DNA of 5,414 nucleotides, taken from Actinomycetes bacterium. GTDB taxonomy: Bacteria; Actinomycetota; Coriobacteriia; Coriobacteriales; Coriobacteriaceae. The stretch is from assembly GCA_023441725.1 (NCBI GenBank), contig JAEZNV010000122.1, positions 1 through 5,414 on the forward strand. Direction: 5' to 3'. Positions 1 to 4,822 of this stretch are shown in pieces; the first letter of the stretch is position 1; each line of letters begins with the position of its first letter. The translations under genes were made by a program, and so were the position numbers. Under the pieces are notes generated by a model, which was given only the letters and a program-made list of their open reading frames with translations, did no database searches and had not been told where the DNA came from.

Positions 1-53
1 GCCAAGGGGTCGGACCGCGCAACGGCTGGGGAGCATATTTGTGTAGTAGCCTC

Positions 54-1502
54 TTATGCCTCGACGGATTCAACGACCTCAGAATCGCCGCTCTTGGACT
101 TCAACGGCATCTTCTCCTGTCCTTCAAATCCAAAAATCATCGCCAACGCAAACGTCACGGCACCGCCAGCAAGACACCCGATGGTGCCGGGGATGATATC
201 CTGAGCAAACATGAGCACGTTCATCCATGGGAAACCAACGCCAGTGAAGATATAGACGTTGGCATGAAGAAGGCTTACCAGCAGACCACCGACAGCACCA
301 CCAATCATGTTCCAGGCAAGAGCCTTCTTGTCGCGAAACAGGATGCCGTAGATGATGGGCTCACTCACGCGACCGAAGGCATAGGTGATGAACAAGTTCC
401 AGCCCGTGGCTCGACTCTCCTTGCCCTTAGCGCGCAGGCCATAGGCGAGCGCGATGGCAAGCGTGGTGTAGGCTACAACCGCAGTGCCGGGGTATAAGAT
501 GGCGTCGTAACCGTTCTGGAGCGCGGCGGGCAATATGGCGGTATAGATCGGCACGTGCATGCCGGTGGCGATGATCAGATTCCAGAATGCGCCGATAACC
601 GCGGTCGCAGCGGGACCGGCAACAGAGGCGAGCCAAATGATGAAATCGGCCACAAGGCCCATGACAAATTGGACGGCAGGGCCGCAGAGGCACAGCGCGA
701 CCGGCAACATCACGAGCACCGTACCCACGGGTACGATCAGAATGCGCAACATATCAGGCGAGATCTTCTTAAAGAAGCGCTCAACATAGGACTGGGCCCA
801 GGTGATCAAGATGACCGGAAGAACAGCCTGGGTGTAGTTGACGAGCTGCATGGGGATGCCGAAGACGCTGAAAGGCTTTCCGTCCTCAACAATAGCGAGC
901 ATGTCGGGATAAATCATCACAACAGCGATGAGCAGTGCCAGCACAGGACTCGTTTTGAACTTCTTAGCCGAGCTATAGGCGGCAAACACCGGGAAGTAGT
1001 AATACGCCGCATCGCCCACCAGGGAAAGGATCCGATACAGGTCGCTCGTTTCGGACATAAAACCGGCGCCTTCGGGCCCAAACAGAATAACGAGCATCTT
1101 GAAGATACCGGCGACACAAAAGATCGGAAGGATCGGGGTGATAGCGCCGCTCACGGCATCGAGCAGCTGATTGAAGAGGTGCTTGGGCGCCAAGCGCTCC
1201 TTCCAGCTAAGCTGAGGGCCATCGAGTTCCTCGTCAATCGATACCGTGACCTCGAATCCGCCCTGCTTACAAACCTCGTCGTAGACCTTGTCGACCGTGG
1301 GCCCGACCACCAGCTGCACCTGCCCTCCGGCGTGCACGACGCTGATGATAGACGAGATGTCCTCAAGCTTCTCATCATTCGAGAGGCTTTCATCCTTGAG
1401 GTTGAAGCGCAGGCGCGTCATGCAATGCGTAACCGAAGCCACGTTTTCCGCCCCGCCCACAGTGGAGAGAATCTGCTCTGCCACCTTTTTGTAATTTGCC
1501 AT
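54..1502 (-). CDS. PTS sugar transporter subunit EIIBC, beta-glucoside type
   Basis: This is a membrane sugar permease that phosphorylates its substrate during uptake, 482 residues from the chosen start. The EIIB domain (about residues 1-80) has the phospho-acceptor cysteine Cys27 in THCMTRLRF. A linker leads to the EIIC domain (about 105-460), which opens with DAVSGAITPILP, has many hydrophobic segments, the GMH motif near 314, and GRVSEPIIYG (377-386) where relatives usually have GITEP. The protein ends soon after FGFEG with a short charged tail. There is no EIIA domain, unlike the roughly 620-residue BglF/BglP proteins, so phosphate must come from a separate EIIA. Two adjacent ATGs (1505 and 1502) follow AAAGGAG. 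The second is 6 nt from it and is preferred; the first is only 3 nt away. The gene lies 70 nt after the antiterminator gene. Beta-glucoside specificity is inferred from family resemblance and the regulator; another glucoside is possible. Confidence 0.95.
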   Translation of the reverse strand: MANYKKVAEQILSTVGGAENVASVTHCMTRLRFNLKDESLSNDEKLEDISSIISVVHAGGQVQLVVGPTVDKVYDEVCKQGGFEVTVSIDEELDGPQLSWKERLAPKHLFNQLLDAVSGAITPILPIFCVAGIFKMLVILFGPEGAGFMSETSDLYRILSLVGDAAYYYFPVFAAYSSAKKFKTSPVLALLIAVVMIYPDMLAIVEDGKPFSVFGIPMQLVNYTQAVLPVILITWAQSYVERFFKKISPDMLRILIVPVGTVLVMLPVALCLCGPAVQFVMGLVADFIIWLASVAGPAATAVIGAFWNLIIATGMHVPIYTAILPAALQNGYDAILYPGTAVVAYTTLAIALAYGLRAKGKESRATGWNLFITYAFGRVSEPIIYGILFRDKKALAWNMIGGAVGGLLVSLLHANVYIFTGVGFPWMNVLMFAQDIIPGTIGCLAGGAVTFALAMIFGFEGQEKMPLKSKSGDSEVVESVEA

Positions 1503-1510
1503 CATTGGCT

Positions 1511-1550
1511 CCTTTGCACAATCTTGGCTTACTGTTCGAATCGGCAAAGG
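1511..1550 (-). promoter_or_regulatory. Inverted repeat that could sequester the EIIBC ribosome binding site
   Basis: In the minus-strand transcript CCTTTGC (1550-1544) is perfectly complementary to GCAAAGG (1517-1511), with 26 nt between. The second arm contains most of AAAGGAG, the Shine-Dalgarno of the EIIBC gene (1515-1509). Pairing would hide the ribosome binding site. The first two bases of the left arm are also the closing CC of the RAT-like site at 1549-1581, so the two structures compete for those bases. The repeat is seen directly; the regulatory role is inferred. A 7-bp stem with a 26-nt loop is only moderately stable, so it may act weakly or not at all. Confidence 0.45.
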
Positions 1551-1581
1551 TCATGCCCCGAATGGCTACGGGTTACAATCC
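1549..1581 (-). promoter_or_regulatory. RAT-like antiterminator-binding site between licT and the EIIBC gene (RAT3)
   Basis: Read on the minus strand, this 33-nt element starts GGATTGTAAC and ends GGCATGACC, with CCCG and CGGG able to pair across an 8-nt loop. The family RAT (ribonucleic antiterminator) is about 29-30 nt, begins GGATTGTTAC and ends in AGGCA plus a few bases and CC, so both conserved halves are present. The last nine bases are identical to those of the leader site at 2476-2498. The GGA TTG TAA at its start are the last two codons and the stop of the antiterminator gene. No U-rich terminator follows. The E. coli bgl operon also has a RAT after its antiterminator gene, but there a terminator accompanies it. 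The likely ligand is the product of the gene just upstream. Confidence 0.7.
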
Positions 1582-2412
1582 TTTTTTGGAGATGATCCGG
1601 TTGAGATGGATCATCAGATAGAGTTCCTCCTCCTCGGAGAGCGTGGCGTCCCACGTTTCACGACAATAGGAACCGATATGCTTCACGCACTCTGCCAACT
1701 GCGGAAACTCCTCACGAAAGTTCTTGTACATCTGCATGTTGGCGCTGTTCAGCGACTCGCCGGCTTGAATGCGCTTGAACAGGTACCGCAGATGCGTGGC
1801 GAAGCGGGTGAAATCAAAGGAATCGCGGTCGACAATAATGCGGAAATCGCTTTCGAGAATCTCGATAACGTCCTCGAGCATATCGTCGAACTGCTTTGCG
1901 GGCTCGGCCGTGGCTTTGACGGCTTCAACAACCCGTGCGTTCACGAGATTCATCGCAATACTGGCAATCTCATCCTTGGGAAGCCGCTCTCCGAGCTCCT
2001 TCTCGAGTCGCATGACGATAAACTGGGCAGCCTTGTATTCCTTCGGATACGTCTCCCGCACTTCATAGGCAAGAGGCATCGCGATGCGGACGCCCTTTTG
2101 GGCTCGCGCAACGGCAAACGACAGGTGATCAGCCATGAACAGCGTCGCATTGGTCGAGAGGTCGTAGGGCAGTTCGTTGGCAACGATGTCCATAACTTTC
2201 GCCGCAAACATCACGATATCCGAGGGAAGATCCCTCATGACATCTTGTCCTTTAGGATCAATGTCGTAAAACGTATGCTCGATTTTAGAAAGAGGGAGCT
2301 CTCGAGGAAAATCTCCGCCGAAACCGACGCCCCTGCCCATGGCGATGACATCTCGCCCCTGTCCGTCACGGCAAAGAACCGCGTTGTTGTTAAGCTTTTT
2401 AATTGCAAGCAT
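1573..2412 (-). CDS. licT: LicT/BglG-family transcriptional antiterminator with two PRD domains
   Basis: This RNA-binding regulator of sugar PTS operons has 279 residues, matching LicT (about 277). The N-terminal CAT RNA-binding domain (about 1-55) includes KKLNNNAVL, the MGRGVGFG segment and IEHTFYDID. PRD1 (about 65-170) has His96 in ADHLSFAVAR; PRD2 (about 171-279) has His207 in FATHLRY and His269 in MIHLNRI. These match the histidines phosphorylated by the PTS in the family. The second PRD1 histidine is replaced by Asn155 in IAMNLVNA. In the family, EII-dependent phosphorylation of PRD1 inactivates the protein, and HPr-dependent phosphorylation of PRD2 activates it. The start at 2412 follows AAAGGAGG by 6 nt. 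A longer in-frame start at 2481 would lie inside the leader terminator and is rejected. The gene precedes the EIIBC gene and is flanked by RAT-like sites, so it probably autoregulates. The symbol marks family membership, not proven orthology. Confidence 0.95.
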   Translation of the reverse strand: MLAIKKLNNNAVLCRDGQGRDVIAMGRGVGFGGDFPRELPLSKIEHTFYDIDPKGQDVMRDLPSDIVMFAAKVMDIVANELPYDLSTNATLFMADHLSFAVARAQKGVRIAMPLAYEVRETYPKEYKAAQFIVMRLEKELGERLPKDEIASIAMNLVNARVVEAVKATAEPAKQFDDMLEDVIEILESDFRIIVDRDSFDFTRFATHLRYLFKRIQAGESLNSANMQMYKNFREEFPQLAECVKHIGSYCRETWDATLSEEEELYLMIHLNRIISKKGL

Positions 2413-2441
2413 GGTGAACCTCCTTTCAAGAACACTCACAG

Positions 2442-2486
2442 AAAAAGGCATGATAGCCAATAGCAGTGCTATTGCGGTCATGCCTT
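2442..2486 (-). terminator. Intrinsic terminator in the licT-EIIBC leader
   Basis: In the minus-strand transcript AAGGCATGA (2486-2478) pairs perfectly with TCATGCCTT (2453-2445). Inside this stem CAATAGC and GCTATTG form a further perfect 7-bp stem around a 3-nt loop (2474-2458). A five-T run (2446-2442) follows directly. This is a classical Rho-independent terminator between the promoter and the antiterminator gene. Its ascending leg is also the 3' part of the RAT-like site at 2476-2498, so forming one structure excludes the other, as expected for leaders controlled by LicT/BglG proteins. Confidence 0.87.
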
Positions 2487-2498
2487 ACGTAACAATCC
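2476..2498 (-). promoter_or_regulatory. Shortened RAT-like site overlapping the leader terminator (RAT2)
   Basis: The minus-strand sequence begins GGATTGTTAC and ends GGCATGACC, the two conserved halves of a RAT, but only GTAA lies between them. At 23 nt it lacks the apical stem-loop of the usual 29-30 nt element. Its last 11 bases coincide with the ascending leg of the terminator (outer stem from 2486), the geometry expected for antitermination. Whether it can still fold as a binding site without the apical hairpin is unclear. It may act together with RAT1 or be a degenerate copy. Confidence 0.6.
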
Positions 2499-2514
2499 GT
2501 GTTGTATTGCTCTT

Positions 2515-2544
2515 GGGCATGCCTCCACACAGGAGTAACAATCC
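2515..2544 (-). promoter_or_regulatory. RAT antiterminator-binding site (RAT1)
   Basis: This 30-nt minus-strand element begins GGATTGTTACT and ends AGGCATGCCC, with CTCC and GGAG forming a 4-bp apical stem around TGTGT. It aligns nearly base for base with the known RAT of bgl, lic and sac operons, with one extra loop base. It lies about 8 nt after the expected transcription start. Its AGGCATG is complementary to CATGCCT in the descending leg of the terminator at 2442-2486. Binding of the LicT-type protein encoded just downstream should stabilise it. This is the best RAT match in the window. Confidence 0.85.
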
Positions 2545-2558
2545 AAGATGCAGAATGC

Positions 2559-2587
2559 ATTATAGCGCTCTCCCCGCCCCGGGGACC
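2559..2587 (-). promoter_or_regulatory. Probable promoter of the licT-EIIBC operon
   Basis: A perfect TATAAT is read on the minus strand at 2564-2559, placed so that transcription would begin near 2552, just ahead of RAT1. The region 17-18 nt upstream reads GGTCCC or TGGTCC, a poor -35, so the promoter may be weak or need an activator. The -10 shares bases with a small inverted repeat, ATGCA and TGCAT around three bases (2548-2560), which could be an operator or chance. I see no convincing CcpA or CRP site. Confidence 0.55.
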
Positions 2588-2592
2588 ATCGG

Positions 2593-2623
2593 GCTGGCGA
2601 ACGGTAGATGTCGGCCCGCCAGC
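2593..2623 (-). repeat. Inverted repeat after the nucleoside hydrolase gene
   Basis: GCTGGCG (2593-2599) and CGCCAGC (2617-2623) form a perfect 7-bp GC-rich inverted repeat with a 17-nt loop. It lies about 39 nt beyond the hydrolase stop codon and just upstream of the licT promoter. It could fold at the 3' end of the ribokinase-hydrolase transcript, but no T run follows, so it is not a typical intrinsic terminator. It could instead be a binding site upstream of the licT promoter. Strand is given for the hydrolase transcript. Confidence 0.35.
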
Positions 2624-2661
2624 GGCCACATCGAGCAGATGGGCGTGCTTCGATCCCGAGC

Positions 2662-3636
2662 CTAGCCTAGGATGCGGGCCATGCGCGCCTTGAACTCGGG
2701 CAGAAAGCGCGGGGCGTCCACGGTGAGTGCCACAAGCGCGCTCTTGTCGGGGTCGGACAGGCGATGCTCGTCGCAGATAGTGCGGCCGCGATACTCGCCG
2801 AGCAGGTCGACGCGCAAGTTGCAACCAAGTGCGCCCACGAGCGTGGGATCAATCGCCACGGCAACGGCAAGCGGATCGTGCAGCGCGCAGCCGCCCAGGT
2901 AAGGGGCGTTCATCTCGTACGAGCCAATGTAGTGCTCGACCATACTCGCAAATGCGCAGCCCGCCATGGTGCCCGAGCCCGTCCAACCGGCAATGTCGCG
3001 GCGCGTCAGCACCACGCGATGCGTCACGTCAAGACCAACCATGGTGAGTTTGCGGCCCGAGCGCAGCACGGCGTCAGCGGCCTCGGGGTCGCTCGCCATG
3101 TTGGCCTCGGCACCCGCACTCACGTTACCGGGCACGGTCAGGGCACCGCCCATCACCACCACGCGACCGATAGACATCATCGCCGCCGCATCGCGCTCCA
3201 GGGCAAGCGCCAAGTTGGAAAGCGGACCGGTTGCCACGTAGACCAGGTCGGGGCCATAGGTGCGCGCGGCATCGATCAGGTAATCGACCGCCGCGTTGCC
3301 TTCGGCCGTCGTCGCGCCCACCGGCTCGTACGGCGAGGCGGGCACGCTTGCGCCACCAATGCCATTCTTGCCGTGGATGAGCGTGGTGGACGCCGGCGGT
3401 GTATAGGGCTCGGTCGCCTTTATGGGACGATCGGCGCCCAGGTACACCGGCACCTCGGGGCGACCCAACAGGTCGAGCACCGCCAGGCAGTTATGCGCCG
3501 ACTGGTCGACGCGCACGTTGCCAAAGCACGTGGTAATACCGACGAGCTCCACCTCGGGGCTCGCGATTGCATAGGCGAGCGCCATCGCGTCGTCCACACC
3601 CATATCCAGATCAAGGATCAGCTTCTTGATTGCCAT
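2662..3636 (-). CDS. Nucleoside hydrolase (inosine/uridine-preferring family)
   Basis: This cytoplasmic enzyme hydrolyses the N-glycosidic bond of ribonucleosides to give a free base and ribose. Its 324 residues are normal for the family. The N-terminus has the calcium and ribose-binding aspartate cluster DLDMGVDD (Asp9, 11, 15, 16), with Met12 where Pro is usual. Asn40 ends TTCFGN, IHGKNG has His88, and MGGAL begins at 162. Glu177 and Asn179 lie in AEANMASDPEAA, where relatives usually have EFN. His253-Asp254 in HDPLAVA matches the catalytic HD pair. There is no signal peptide. The start follows GGAG by 7 nt, and this Shine-Dalgarno lies in the last codons of the ribokinase gene, only 4 nt upstream, so translation is probably coupled. 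The ribokinase would consume the ribose produced. Purine or pyrimidine preference cannot be read from the sequence. Confidence 0.95.
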   Translation of the reverse strand: MAIKKLILDLDMGVDDAMALAYAIASPEVELVGITTCFGNVRVDQSAHNCLAVLDLLGRPEVPVYLGADRPIKATEPYTPPASTTLIHGKNGIGGASVPASPYEPVGATTAEGNAAVDYLIDAARTYGPDLVYVATGPLSNLALALERDAAAMMSIGRVVVMGGALTVPGNVSAGAEANMASDPEAADAVLRSGRKLTMVGLDVTHRVVLTRRDIAGWTGSGTMAGCAFASMVEHYIGSYEMNAPYLGGCALHDPLAVAVAIDPTLVGALGCNLRVDLLGEYRGRTICDEHRLSDPDKSALVALTVDAPRFLPEFKARMARILG

Positions 3637-3640
3637 TGTT

Positions 3641-4636
3641 CTACTCCGCTTCTCCGTCTATTACTAAATCGTCTAAACCAAACACGCGCTCAACTTCGGC
3701 GCGCGTGGGAATCGACTGTTGCGCGCCCAAACGCGACACCGTTACCGCCGAGGCACGAGCACCTGCGGCCATGCACCCAAAGAGCGGAAGGCCCTCCAGG
3801 CGGGCAGCCGCAAGCGCGCCGATAAACGTATCGCCCGCGGCTGTCGTATCGACCACCTCGTTCGAAAGCGTCGGCATGCGCAACAGCTCGCCGCTATCGC
3901 CAAGCGTAACCGACCCGGCTCCGCCTAACGTAATGACCGCGGCTCCGACACCCTTGGCGAGCAGGGCATTGAGCGCCGCGACGCAGCTCGCATCATCCGC
4001 GGGCAAGATGCCCGTCAGCACCTGGCACTCAGTCTCGTTGGGACAAACCAGGTCGACCGCAGGCCAGGCCTCCGCAGGCAACTCGCAGGCAGGCGCCGGA
4101 TTAAAGACCGTATAGAACCCGAGCTCGTGAGCGCAAACAAGCGCCTCGGCCGTCGCCGCAAGGTCACATTCGCCCTGGGCGATAAAGACGCTTCCGGCAG
4201 CCGGGGCAATATCGCTGGCGTCTCCGTCGAGCTCATCGGCTACCAGACGCCTCAGCGCGCGGGCAACATCCTCGCCCGCGAGCGCATGGTTGGCACCCGG
4301 CGACAGCACGATGCAGTTGTCACCCTCGCAGCGAATGATGGTCGCCGTTCCCGTCTCCACGTCATCGCGACGCGCTACAAAGACACAGTCCACGCCGGCG
4401 TCTTGGAGCCCCGCCACGAGCGACGTGCCAAATGCGTCGCAGCCGACCGCGCCGATCATATGCGTGTGCGCGCCCATGCGCGCAGCAGCTACGGCCTGGT
4501 TGGCTCCTTTGCCGCCGGCGTTGGTGATAAACCCGCTGCCGCCAACGGTCTCGCCCGCACGCGGCATGCGCTCGCACGCCACCGAAAGGTCCATGTTCAT
4601 GCTGCCGAACACCGCAACGATGCCGCTATCTGCCAT
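3641..4636 (-). CDS. rbsK: Ribokinase (PfkB family)
   Basis: This enzyme phosphorylates D-ribose with ATP to ribose 5-phosphate in the cytoplasm. It has 331 residues, slightly longer than the usual 305-310. The N-terminal GSMNMDL and the first PfkB signature region GGKGANQAVAAAR (41-53) bind the sugar. NPAP (179-182) and NETE (200-203) are typical ribokinase segments. TLGGAGS (236-242) and DTTAAGDTFIG (263-273), with the catalytic base Asp269, form the ATP and anion-hole region. The C-terminal GAQQSIPTRAEV is characteristic of ribokinase rather than fructokinase. The start follows AGGAGG by 5 nt. It is the first gene of a unit with the nucleoside hydrolase, which points to nucleoside-derived ribose as substrate; no ribose transporter gene is in view. 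A CCCGC/GCGGG hairpin (4653-4669) lies in its leader just before the ribosome binding site. Confidence 0.95.
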   Translation of the reverse strand: MADSGIVAVFGSMNMDLSVACERMPRAGETVGGSGFITNAGGKGANQAVAAARMGAHTHMIGAVGCDAFGTSLVAGLQDAGVDCVFVARRDDVETGTATIIRCEGDNCIVLSPGANHALAGEDVARALRRLVADELDGDASDIAPAAGSVFIAQGECDLAATAEALVCAHELGFYTVFNPAPACELPAEAWPAVDLVCPNETECQVLTGILPADDASCVAALNALLAKGVGAAVITLGGAGSVTLGDSGELLRMPTLSNEVVDTTAAGDTFIGALAAARLEGLPLFGCMAAGARASAVTVSRLGAQQSIPTRAEVERVFGLDDLVIDGEAE

Positions 4637-4699
4637 GGAAACCTCCTCGTCCGCGGGCTCTGCACCCGCCGTCGACCGTCGATTGCGCGCCTTCGCACC

Positions 4700-4728
4700 T
4701 CTATAACTTTAGTTCACTTTGATGTGAA
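4700..4728 (-). promoter_or_regulatory. Probable promoter of the rbsK-nucleoside hydrolase operon
   Basis: On the minus strand TTCACA (4728-4723) is separated by exactly 17 nt from TATAGA (4705-4700), a plausible housekeeping promoter with five and four consensus matches. Transcription would start near 4693, giving a leader of about 57 nt. The -35 and most of the spacer lie inside the palindrome at 4712-4729, so a bound protein would block polymerase. Confidence 0.5.
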
Positions 4729-4729
4729 C
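4712..4729. promoter_or_regulatory. Perfect palindrome, candidate repressor operator
   Basis: GTTCAC TTTGAT GTGAAC has perfect 6-bp arms around a 6-bp spacer. It covers the -35 and much of the spacer of the predicted rbsK promoter and lies in the intergenic region between divergent genes. Position and symmetry suggest a dimeric regulator. I cannot assign a family. It lacks the central CG typical of LacI-type ribose repressors. No regulator gene lies in the window next to it. Confidence 0.55.
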
Positions 4730-4739
4730 GCACGCTTGA

Positions 4740-4758
4740 GCTTGCGCCAGCAGCAAGC
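4740..4758. repeat. Inverted repeat in the divergent intergenic region
   Basis: GCTTGC and GCAAGC form a perfect 6-bp inverted repeat around a 7-nt spacer, 10 bp from the larger palindrome. It lies upstream of the possible acyltransferase promoter and could be a second protein-binding site. Short repeats of this size also occur by chance. Confidence 0.25.
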
Positions 4759-4777
4759 ATTCACAGGAGCAGGCAGC

Positions 4778-4783
4778 TACAAT
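4778..4783 (+). promoter_or_regulatory. Possible -10 element of the acyltransferase promoter
   Basis: TACAAT matches five of six consensus -10 bases and lies about 40 nt before the acyltransferase start. No good -35 is seen 16-19 nt upstream (AAGCAT at 17 nt). It is the best plus-strand candidate in this gap, but weak. Confidence 0.3.
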
Positions 4784-4822
4784 GAATATGTGCTGATTAT
4801 TCTCGTCATTGGATGATGTTTT

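Noticed and set aside
1..53. Possible start of a downstream gene after EIIBC (minus strand, ATG near 35)
   Set aside because: Only about 12 codons are visible, the Shine-Dalgarno is far away, and the peptide does not resemble the start of a phospho-beta-glucosidase or EIIA; no terminator hairpin is evident either.
555..1595. Long plus-strand open frame (346 codons) opposite the EIIBC gene
   Set aside because: It is antisense to a clear PTS gene, has no recognisable domain, and has a His/Asp/Arg-rich composition typical of reverse-strand shadows in GC-rich DNA.
1606..2463. Plus-strand open frame (285 codons) opposite the antiterminator gene
   Set aside because: Shadow of a gene with intact CAT and PRD motifs; it also runs through the leader terminator and has no plausible ribosome binding site.
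2413..2481. Upstream in-frame start adding 23 residues to the antiterminator
   Set aside because: This stretch lies within the leader terminator, and a strong AAAGGAGG precedes the ATG at 2412, giving the standard family length.
2426..2824. Minus-strand open frame (132 codons) spanning the gap between hydrolase and antiterminator
   Set aside because: It overlaps the hydrolase gene in another frame, covers the promoter and RAT sites, and shows no conserved motif.
2764..3825. Plus-strand open frame (353 codons) opposite the nucleoside hydrolase
   Set aside because: Antisense shadow with low-complexity Arg/His/Ala composition, crossing the hydrolase-ribokinase junction.
4669..4682. Tandem CCGTCGA repeat in the rbsK leader
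   Set aside because: Only two 7-bp copies in GC-rich DNA; too short to separate from chance.
4127..4816. Plus-strand open frame (229 codons) opposite ribokinase
   Set aside because: Antisense to a textbook ribokinase and running through the intergenic palindrome and promoter region; no family resemblance.
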